From Mixophyes australis (taxonomy: Eukaryota > Chordata > Amphibia > Anura > Limnodynastidae), in contig JAVHZZ010000011.1 in assembly GCA_036250195.1 (NCBI GenBank), forward strand, positions 63,612,101-63,676,100: 64,000 nt of DNA. Direction: 5' to 3'. Under the pieces are notes generated by a model. The model was not told the DNA's origin. It worked only from the letters and a program-made list of their open reading frames with translations, and searched no databases. Of this stretch, positions 56,050 to 64,000 are shown piece after piece. The position numbers and the translations under genes were made by a program. How positions within the stretch are numbered: position 1 is the first letter of the stretch; each line of letters opens with the position of its first letter.

Positions 56050-56096
<47 letters not shown>
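56050..56096. repeat. (GT)n(AT)n microsatellite
   Basis: About ten GT dinucleotides followed by an AT run. A homopolymer G-run of comparable instability lies at about 55754-55770. Confidence 0.95.
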
Positions 56097-56100
<4 letters not shown>

Positions 56101-56439
56101 ATTTCGTGTGATGGTGATAAGGGGGCACAATGTGATAAAGATGGCTCCATGGCACGGTGTGATAATGGAGAAACTGTGATGGAGGGCACAGTGGGATGAA
56201 GTAGCAGTGTGATACAGATGGTAACGTTACAATTATGTTTTAATTTGTTTCAGTGAGTTTTATTTAAAAAAAACAATTCATTTTTAATACAGCTAGCATG
56301 TGACAGCTGCATTTAAAGTACTTTGATTCTATGGAGGTGTTTACATAAAGATCCTTACAAAGCCAGACCGTGAAGAATGGGGAGGTAGGGGTTTCAGTGC
56401 GGTCTAGAACTTGTAAAGTGCTAGCAACGCCCCCACAGT

Positions 56440-56538
56440 AGGTTGACCACGCCCACTCGACTATTGACACTCCCACTTAGATGGGGGGCGCCGGTGCCCT
56501 GTCTCGCCCAGGGCACTAAAATGTCTAGTCACGGCACT
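56440..56538 (-). mobile_element. hAT-like element terminus
   Basis: Read on the minus strand the segment starts cagtgccgtgactagacatt, then gtgccctgggcgagacaggg, which looks like a hAT terminus. The other end was not located; 56100-56220 carries gtgtgata-type repeats that may belong to it. Confidence 0.4.
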
Positions 56539-56539
56539 G

Positions 56540-58203
56540 CACATGTGTCTCTCATTATTTATGTCTGTTCCGTCCCATGTACCATGCTGGTCATTGTTGT
56601 TGTTATATGGTGCTGTGCTGTTCCTTGTTGTGCTCTTGGTTCACCTGTTCCCTGGGATTTCTATAAACTACCTGTTCATCTGCATTTGCTTTCTGCATCT
56701 CCCTGCAATCCCAGTTCTATATCTACACCATGCTGTTTGTACCATACTGCATTTTCTGGAAACATATCTGCAATAAATATTGTGAACACAAATGGATAAA
56801 GTGATCTTCTTCAAGCACTTGTACAGACTGCTGCCTTAATATAACACTGAGGGAACCACCATGCCTCTATAAGTATTATACAACTTTAACAATGTGTATA
56901 TTCCAGGCGCAAGTAGAATAGATATCTACTTATACAATATTCAACATACATCAAACGTCAAACATATTAAATAGTCCAATATTGTCCATAATCATAAGAA
57001 ATGAATGAATGTATCTTGATTTCCTTGTATCCTTTAGGCAAAAGATAAATCTTGTAAGGACTTTTCCAATATTATTCACAAATATGGGTGTGGGAAATAA
57101 GGAAAAGAAATATTGTGTATTTCATCATATTCCAGGCTCCTTAGCTGTGATTTTCCGCATTGAAGCGTGACACCATCATTCAGAGGCCTGGTATGCAGTT
57201 CCTCAGTCCTGGACAATATGGCACTCAGAGCATGGACTGGCGGTAAAGGAGAGGGCGAAAGAGACTGCAAGCAACCGACTCCCCCACAGGTGTTCTTCAG
57301 AGGTGGACAACGCTGATAGCATAGGCAGCCCTCCGGACCCAGTTGGGGAGCCCTTGTTACAGAAGAGGGTAAGTATTTGCGAGCATATGAGGGAGCTGCC
57401 TTCAGGTAGCCTCCATGCCCTCTCTCCAACCTGGCAGGCACACAGGTGGAAGCCAGCGAGTCCAGCGCCAGGAGTCACAGGGACCGGATCCGATACATGT
57501 AAGGGGTGCAAAATAGTTGTTTATTGGTACACACGTACTTCCCCGGCCTCCCGCTTCAATTACCACCACACAGGCAGTGCTCCGACGGAGACGGAAGATA
57601 TCTCTCTCAGGTGCTGAAACCAATATTACCACAGGTCCGCTGTGTCAGCAGCATGTCAGGAGTCCGGTTCTGTGTCCAAACTTTCACCTCAGCCACAATA
57701 CAGGAGTTTACCAGGATATATGGGCTAGAGAGCATGCAACGATACGTGCTACTCCATGTTTGTTCAGGCCATGACGATATTACTTAAGATTCTATATTAT
57801 ATTATAGCACGAATATTACAGCACTGCTTATTCTTTCCTTTCAATTTTATCTATATATGATATCATGGTCTGGGAAAGTGAAAGCACATCTCCCTGTCTC
57901 AGCCTTAACAATTAATAAGGATTCACACATAAAGTTACAAAACATTATTTCATACATACAGTGACAATATATCAATGTATACATACAATGTTTGCTTAAA
58001 AGCTTTCATTATAGGTAAAATTGGATAAATACATCAAAGTCTTGTGTTACTTATATAAGCTTACTATCACTCCTGGGTATATCCAAATAATCACAATATA
58101 GGTGCTGGAAAGAACTCCTTGTGGCATTAAACCAGTTAGTGTTTCAGTCAGGCTCTCATCACCAGTTGATAAATTATTTTCATTCTCAATTAAAGCTAGA
58201 CCT
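56540..58203. other. No confirmed gene; one weak exon candidate
   Basis: 57301-57368 lies between cttcag and gtaagt and has one open frame (VDNADSIGSPPDPVGE...). This is too weak to call. The rest shows no recognisable feature. Confidence 0.35.
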
Positions 58204-58206
58204 TTT

Positions 58207-58378
58207 GGGGTATATTTACTAAACTGCAGGTTTGAAAAAGTGGAGATGCTGCCTATAGCAACCAATCAGACTCTAGTTACTTATTTAGTACATTCTACAA
58301 AATGACAGCTAGACTCTGATTTGTTGCTATAGACAACATCTCCACAGTTTCAAACTCGCAGTGTAATAAGTATACCCC
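58207..58378. mobile_element. Snapback MITE, copy 2
   Basis: Ends ggggtatatttact and gtaataagtatacccc are inverted, with the core gcctatagcaaccaatcaga and its complement inside. Flanked by ttt on both sides (58204-58206, 58379-58381). The same family as 58520-58694 and the copy hit by gypsy-2. Confidence 0.85.
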
Positions 58379-58519
58379 TTTATCTCAAGAATGTCTGTGT
58401 TCTACTCTTTCTTTTAATTTTATTAATAGACAGTAACAAGTTTTATTCATCAGCACCAGATGAAGAGACAGACCTAATGTTAAGTCTGTGACTTATAATT
58501 CAATTTTATTAGTGACTAA

Positions 58520-58694
58520 GGGCTAGATTTACTAAGCTGTGGTTTTAAAAAAGTGGGGATGTTGCCTATAGCAACCAATCAGATTCTAGCTGTCATTTTG
58601 TAGAAGGTACTAAGTAAATGAAAGCTAGAATCTGATTGGTTGCTATAGGCAACATCCCCACTTTTTCAAACCCGCAGCTTAGTAAATCTAGCCC
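58520..58694. mobile_element. Snapback MITE, copy 3
   Basis: 175 bp. gggctagatttactaagct and agcttagtaaatctagccc are exact inverted ends. Flanked by taa (58517-58519, 58695-58697). The 3-bp TAA duplication points to PIF/Harbinger-type mobilisation. Confidence 0.9.
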
Positions 58695-58863
58695 TAAGAC
58701 TCAGTGGCTATTGCACGCTTCTTTACTATAGAACTGCAGAAAACACATTAAACAAAAGATAGATTCATACACCAACTATATGCAGCACAAATAAAATTCC
58801 AGTGTAATCCTCCATCGATTACACACACAGTAACAGGAACGACATATATTATGCCTAATATAC

Positions 58864-58953
58864 CTGGTGTGGGGTTTTCTCTTTGAAAGCTCACTTTTAT
58901 TCATTGACGTTTCCAGTTCATCATAGGCCTGCTCAATGGAACTTCCACATGGA
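58864..58953 (-). CDS. Candidate host exon on the minus strand
   Basis: A 90-bp block. On the minus strand it is preceded by a perfect branch-point word (tactaac) and ttttccag (AG at 58955-58954) and followed by gtatat (GT at 58863-58862) after CCAG. Only one of three frames is open: one base, 29 codons (PCGSSIEQAYDELETSMNKS..., basic end), two bases. The other frames hit TGA. No protein family is recognised. The context (no overlapping transposon, good splice signals, single open frame) makes it a plausible internal exon of a gene transcribed leftwards. Confidence 0.45.
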
Positions 58954-59512
58954 CTGGAAAAGTTAGTAAAACCCTACATCTTTCATTGCCTAAATAGATT
59001 ACAAGTTGCATTGAGTGCATCAAAGCACATATTATCAAACCATTTTAGAGTTTAGTTAAGTGGTCCAGCTTAAAATAATGAGCCAGGCTAAGTTTGGTCC
59101 AGTGTGGGCTTACCCATATAGGTGAGTAGAAAAACAGGCCAAGATAAATCAAGCTCTCGGGGGCCCAGATTCTACATAAATGTGTCACTGGGAAAGGAAA
59201 ATAAAGATCCCAATCTGAATATCAAAGGATCATAAGCATTTGTGTATGAGTCAGCTGTCAAGAAGAAATTAGACAAACTTGTTTTACATTGGAGGTAAAG
59301 AAGAAAGAAGCCTTTGTTCTAAAAAAAAACCTCCCAAACAAACATAAATGCATGACTTTCTAGAGCTCATCTCAGAGTGGATAAAGTCTGGACATGTTCA
59401 GTGTTCTACATCAGCACAAGCCTGTGGCCTGTTCTTAAAATCCTGTGATTAAAATACTGATTTGAAGAATGTGAGAAGTCTATTGTCCTTCTGCAGTGTC
59501 TTATTTGCATAT
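58954..59512. other. No gene seen
   Basis: AT-rich, presumably intronic or intergenic. Confidence 0.4.
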
Positions 59513-59640
59513 TATCTGTATAGAGTTTGTAGTTCGTATGTTCTCCATGTTTTGCGTTTGGTGCTCCAGTTTCCTCCCACAGTAAAAAACAGTAGATTAA
59601 AAGCTTCTGACAAAAATGTACCTGTTAACATACCAACATC
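59513..59640 (+). repeat. L2/SINE-type fragment
   Basis: Wording tttgtagttcgtatgttctc, then ggtgctccagtttcctccca and aaaagcttctgacaaaaatg matches the region that precedes the 35437-35560 type tail. Confidence 0.5.
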
Positions 59641-60119
59641 GTGGAAACTCAGATGTAGTTCCCAAAATATTGATTGTGCTAGTTAACGCAGGCGACCTTT
59701 CTGATATACCCAGCATCAGAATTGGACATGTCCCATTGAGTCACTATTGTCTGACAAAAGTGTGTCCATGTATGCTGTGGAGGGGAAAGTGTATATACTC
59801 CACCACTGGCCATTGGTTGAACTGCAGGCTCATACACGGTTTTGGTTATTAGACCTTCAGAAGTCCTCTGTTGTGCCATAGAACCACCTAGGTCCTCAGG
59901 GTGCCAGAATAAAAGGGGATCACATCTGCCCTCCTAGCTACACATAACTGATAGCTAAAATAATTAGCGGAGGCTCTGCTTATAGACTGGATGACAGTGA
60001 AGATGAGTATGTATTTTAATCACAGAAGGCCTAAATTCTGATATAGTGCCTCTCAAAATACTTTCCAAAAAAGTGATGGACAGAGTGATGGATCCAGAGT
60101 ACTGAGAAAGGAAAGGTGA

Positions 60120-60304
60120 ATACAATTTCAACATCTTCATATAGAGGTAATAAATCTGAGATGAAAGGACATGATGCGGAGTTCTGATTCCATGCAAACA
60201 AATGATATAGTACCCAAAGGTTTCATACACTGCGTCACTTGCCAAGGCTTGTTTGCAAGACAATACAGTGCGACAAATCCAAACCAAAATTTTAATGACA
60301 TGAC
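60120..60304 (+). pseudogene. Decayed zinc-finger protein gene, left part
   Basis: The plus-strand frame reads VPKGFIHCVTCQGLFARQ, a Cys-x2-Cys finger start of the kind I associate with a multicopy vertebrate protein family. The frame continues across the gypsy-4 insertion into 63391. Family name not known to me. Confidence 0.4.
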
Positions 60305-60422
60305 TGTTAGGAATTCCAGCAGCCAATACCACAAAACCCGGAGTCTGCTCCAAAAGTCTGGTGTTCACTGTTGCCCCTAGTGGTGGGGACAGACTTGGCT
60401 GCAGACTAACGGAGGGTCGTGG

Positions 60423-61882
60423 AAGGAGTTAATCGCTTCAGAGGACCAATTACCAGGATCTGCCCCTTTTCTGGTGAGAGCAACAATGGGAGCCACCAAA
60501 TCGGAAAAACCATGAATGAACCTTCGGGTGTAGTTTGCAAAGCCCAAGAACCTTTGTACTGCTTTTAGAGTAACGGGCTGCATCCAATCCAGAATAGCAT
60601 GGACTTTACTTGGGTCCATAGAAGAACCGGAAGCAGATTTAATACATCCCAGAAACGATACATTTTGAACTTCAAACTTGCATTTTTCAACTTTGGCAAA
60701 TAAGTGGTGGTTCCGTAATTTATGGAGCACTTGCTGAACATGAAGCCGATGCTGAGACAGTGAATGGGAATATATCAGTATGTCGTCTAAATACACAACC
60801 ACAAACTGATTGAGGAATTCCCTGAGAACTTCATTAATGAGGTCTTGGAAGACCGCTGGTGCATTCCAGAGACCGAACAGCATAACTAAATATTCATAGT
60901 GACCGGATTGAGTATTGAAAGCCGTTTTCCTCTCATCTCCTTCTCTAATGCGGATGAGGTTATAAGCCCCGCGTAGGTCAATCTTGATGAAGATGGTCGC
61001 ACCTCTGAGTTGGTCGAACAAAACCGAGATAAGCGGAAGGGGGTAGGTATTCTTTATAGTGATCTTGTTGAGGCCCCTAAAATCAATGCACGGACGTAGC
61101 CCACCATCCTTTTTAGAGACAAAGAAGCAGCCAGCTCCCACGGGTGATATTGAAGGCCTAATAAAGCCTTTCTGCAAGTTTTCTTCAACGTATTGTTGCA
61201 TGGCTTTGGTTTCAGGGCCTGAGAGTGAGTACAGCCTCCCTTTCGGTAACCTAGCGCCAGGAATCAGGTCAATGGCACAATCGGAATCCCGGTGAGGAGG
61301 CAAAGCGTCCGCTGCTTTCTTAGAGAAGACATCCCGGAATTCATGATACTGTGGAGGTAGTAAATCAGGAGTGGACTGCAACATCCGGAGGGGTAAATTC
61401 AAACAAGACTGAGAACACGAAGGCCTCCACTGAGTAATCTCCCCTTGTGCCCAATCGATTACAGGATTATGAAGTCACAGCCAGGGATGCCCTAGTATCA
61501 CTGGTACAGATGGACAGTGAATCAAGTAGAAAATCAGGGTTTCTGAATGGAGGGTTCCCACTGTTAGATGTAATGGTGGTGTTTCATACACAACCTTGCC
61601 ACCTGGGAGAGATTCTCCATCTAACCCACATAAAGTAATCCCTGAGGATTTAGCAAAGCCTATGTCTAGAAAATTCCCAGCGGCACCACTATCAATGAAA
61701 GCTGAGGTGTCTGCAGAATAGGCACCATAAGTGATGTGTGCGGGAACCAACAATGCATTTTTTGAGGAGATGAATTGTAGACCTAGGTGAATCTCCTCCT
61801 TATCTCCTAGGCCAGATCTTTTCCCGGCTTGTTTAGGACAAGAGCGAGAAAAGTGTCCTTTGGTGCCACAGTAAAGGCACAA
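60423..61882 (-). pseudogene. pol: gypsy-4 Pol: protease and RT, 3'-deleted
   Basis: One frame carries the CCHC knuckle (CLYCGTKGHFSRSC), protease (FIDSGAAGNFL) and, after a TGA at 61477-61475 following GHPWL (probably a CGA codon lost by CpG decay), the RT (LRPCIDFRGLN, then YLDD with complement at 60782-60793). Zinc knuckle and protease lie in the same frame here, so this family may use a single gag-pol frame, as Tf1 does, unlike gypsy-1. The RT breaks off at the deletion junction at about 60422. Confidence 0.85.
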
Positions 61883-62621
61883 GCCCCTATCTGCATCGGT
61901 TCTTCTGGGTCCAATGGTACCGAAGCAAATACAGATGGTAGGCCAGACAGTGTCTCTTTCTCCGCTTTCCTCTCTCTGATCCCCCTATCAATTTTGATGG
62001 AGAGTTGCATCAGGCCCTCCAATGATGTTGGCGGAAGGTATTGTACTAATGCATCCTTGATATGTTCCGACAGACCTAACCGAAGTTGGCTGCGAAGCGC
62101 AGGGTCGTTCCATTCACTGTCAGTAGACCAACGTCTGAACTCGGCACAGAATTCTTCAGCAGAGCGTCGGCCCTGTTTCAGAGCCCTAAGATGAGCCTCA
62201 GCTGAAGCCACTCAATCTGGATCATCTTAGAGAAGGCCCAGCGCGTCAAAGAATGCATCCACAGAGAGAAGCGAAGGGCTGGCAGGCGGTAAACTAAAGG
62301 CCCAGGACTGGGGGTCATCTTGGAGAAGGGATATAATAATCCTGACCCATTGTTGTTCTGACCCAGAAGAGTGAGGTCTTAGACGAAAATAAAGCTTGCA
62401 ACTTTCCTTAAAATTGCGGAACAATGACCTTTCCCCGGAGAAACGGTCTGGCAAATTCATCTGTGGTTCTGGAGCAGGTACCAACGAACTTTGTTGGGCT
62501 TGCGCAGTCCTGGAAGCTTCCTCTTGTGCCGTTGCGACAATCCCTGGACCATCTGAGACAGGGTTTGAATCTGTCCAGCTAGAACTTGGGCTGGAGAGGG
62601 ATTCGTCCCGCTTCCGTCCAT
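61807..62621 (-). pseudogene. gag: gypsy-4 Gag, decayed
   Basis: Probable start ATG at 62621 (DGSGTNPSPAQVLAGQIQTL). A frameshift near 62500 separates it from QMNLPDRFSGERSLFRNFKE. Two stops (TAA, then TGA) near 62225-62212 are followed by SAEAHLRALKQGRRSAEEF. A further shift between MQIG and the CCHC knuckle occurs near 61880. The capsid is therefore not made. Confidence 0.8.
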
Positions 62622-62647
62622 GAATAATCCTCTCCAGTGTTTCACTG

Positions 62648-62657
62648 GCCGGTTATA
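62648..62657 (-). other. gypsy-4 self-priming primer binding site
   Basis: On the minus strand tataaccggc, 1 nt inside the LTR. It pairs over 10 nt with gccggttata at 63074-63065 in the LTR, which begins 30 nt after the first T of tatataa (63104). Confidence 0.75.
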
Positions 62658-62658
62658 A

Positions 62659-63390
62659 TGTTAGGAACTCCAGCAGCCAATACCACAAAACCCAGAGTCT
62701 GTTCCGAAAGTCTAGTGTTCACTGTTGCCCCTAGTGGTGGGGACAGACTTGGCTGCAGACTAACGGAGGGTCGTGAGATGGGTACCGGCTGCGGAGAACC
62801 CAGTAATGAGGAGTAATGGCAGACAGCAAATCCAGTAAACTAGCCGAGGTCAGAGGTCACTTGCGAGCAGGAATAGTCGGAAAACACGCCAAAGGTCGGG
62901 GTCACAGGCACGGTAGCGAGATCCAAGTTGCAGGCTGAAAGGTCAAGGGTCACTGGCAAACAGGCAGAGTCAAAGTCCAGGCAGGGGTAATACACAAGAA
63001 ATCAATCCACAGGTTGTCACCAATACAATACAGGAGCAGGCTAGCTGACAGGCAAACTGAACGCTATAACCGGCAGGGAGGCTAAGCCCTCCCTGCCTTA
63101 TATAGTAACATGGGCCAATCAGGGCTTATCCCTGTGGTGAATGACAAGGTGATGGGCCAAACAGATAAGGCCAGATTAATAGTCCACAGGCAGACAATTA
63201 GCGCATGCGCCCGGCTTCAGCACTTGCCGGGGCGCAGCGCTTCTTACACTCGGCGTCCGGCCGTTGCCTTGACAATGGCCGGGCCTGAGAAACAGGAAAT
63301 GATGTCCCGGCCGTCTCCCTGACGACCGGGATGCTCGCCGGGACCAGAAGTGAGTCGCGGCGGTGCCCGCGGCCGCCACGGCTCCTAACA
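62659..63390 (-). repeat. gypsy-4 5' LTR
   Basis: 732 bp. On the minus strand it starts tgttaggagc and ends gagttcctaaca. GC-rich U3 with gcgcatgcgc at 63201-63210, TATA at 63104, a 10-bp inverted repeat between TATA and the primer (ggcagggagg / cctccctgcc), then the primer gccggttata. Confidence 0.9.
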
Positions 63391-64000
63391 ATGACAAGAT
63401 GAAATTTTATTCACAATTAAAAATGACAGATGAATCATACAGATGGGACAGATTTCTATAACCGTGTTGGGTCAGATGTGGGCAAACATGAGTACATCTG
63501 TCAGAAACTTAGAGAGATGGGAAGGTTGCTGCCAGAAGAGTTACCCTTATTGAGAAAATGGGAGACTAAATCTATGAGACAAGAATGAATGAGCTAACAT
63601 CGTCTGCTGCCTTAAAAACTCAAGGAGTCACAATGGAACATGGCTCAGCTCTTTCCTTTCACTGAAGAAGATGTGAAAAACATAGCAAGGTATTCACTTA
63701 AAAACTGGACATTGGTTACAAAGGTCACCCTGGCATAAGCAAACTTATTCAATTTAAGAATGGAAAGGGAAGTTTCCAAAGTGTTGTTACGTTTTTCTTT
63801 TTGAGATTTTCATGATGACGTTGCTCTAGTGGTTTCTGAGCTTGAGTAGAAAATATGCCGCCACTTCACAAGTATTGACATCTGAGGAAAATCAGTTAGG
63901 AAAAGCTCTAATCCTGCTATCAGCAGCAATGCAAAGTGCAGTGGAACTGCTTGCAGAGCAGCATGAAGAATATGGAGTTACCACTGAAAATGTCTACATG
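63391..64000 (+). pseudogene. Decayed zinc-finger protein gene, right part
   Basis: Continuation of 60120-60304 after gypsy-4. Readable blocks, in order: DVGKHEYICQKLREMGRLL; LFPFTEEDVKNIARYSL; LVTKVTLA, stop, ANLFNLRMEREVSKVLL; RHFTSIDI; and, after a frameshift, AAMQSAVELLAEQHEEYGV to the window edge. Stops at the GAATGA near 63587, within VTLA, and later. The block order matches, from memory, a large uncharacterised protein family in fish and amphibians with N-terminal fingers; I cannot name it. The gene continues beyond the window. Confidence 0.45.

Larger units (their letters stand above)
60305..63390 (-). mobile_element. gypsy-4: internally deleted Ty3/Gypsy element
   Basis: Flanked by atgac (60300-60304, 63391-63395). 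The right side is a complete 732-bp 5' LTR (62659-63390), then a self-primer site, gag, protease and RT on the minus strand. The left side retains only the last 117 bp of the 3' LTR (60305-60421), joined directly to RT sequence. RNase H, integrase and most of the 3' LTR have therefore been removed by one internal deletion. The matching target duplication shows the deletion happened after insertion or during reverse transcription. Confidence 0.9.

Noticed and set aside
60305..63390. Envelope gene or other retroviral feature in the gypsy elements
   Set aside because: No frame for an envelope protein lies between pol and the 3' LTR in any of the four elements; the complete ones end in a chromodomain, typical of chromoviruses.

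Overview
The window reads as vertebrate nuclear DNA, most probably from a frog (Anura) with a large, repeat-rich genome. No bacterial gene organisation is visible. It holds four Ty3/Gypsy chromoviruses, a Penelope-like element, L1/Tx1-type and L2-type LINEs, many hAT-like DNA transposons, and a snapback MITE with a core (gcctatagcaaccaatcaga) that I associate with frog genomes. Genus or species cannot be told from the sequence.

Layout. 491-1301 is a probable solo LTR on the minus strand carrying a 57-bp minisatellite. 1893 to about 14330 is a Penelope-like element (RT plus GIY-YIG endonuclease). It begins with an inverted piece of its own 3' region and is split at 4656/13083 by gypsy-1 (4657-13082), a young, apparently intact chromovirus. 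14801-15040 is a second Penelope fragment. 19669-25185 is a MITE split by gypsy-2 (19805-25176, decayed pol). 26219-29084, 37686-38545 and 38796-40030 are related hAT-like elements, each with a different internal minisatellite. 29653-33126 is a decayed hAT transposase copy. 40900-42024 is an L2 LINE tail. 42085-46614 and 54500 to about 55990 are the two halves of one minus-strand L1/Tx1-like LINE, split by gypsy-3 (46615-54499) and carrying a solo LTR (44891-45540). 60305-63390 is gypsy-4, internally deleted and sitting in a decayed zinc-finger protein gene.

Host genes. Two spliced exons on the plus strand (33783-33906 and 40501-40561, with 3' UTR and AATAAA at 40796) encode the end of a single-pass membrane protein that I do not recognise. 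A 90-bp candidate exon on the minus strand lies at 58864-58953.

How the parts work together. All four gypsy elements carry, 1-2 nt inside the 5' LTR, a 10-nt sequence complementary to a stretch of their own LTR that starts 30-31 nt downstream of a TATA box, the expected 5' end of the transcript. The 10-mer is gcctgatctt, gtcagtgcaa or gccggttata depending on family. This fits Tf1/sushi-type self-priming of reverse transcription without tRNA. It recurs with three different primer sequences, which makes it the strongest unifying signal in the window.
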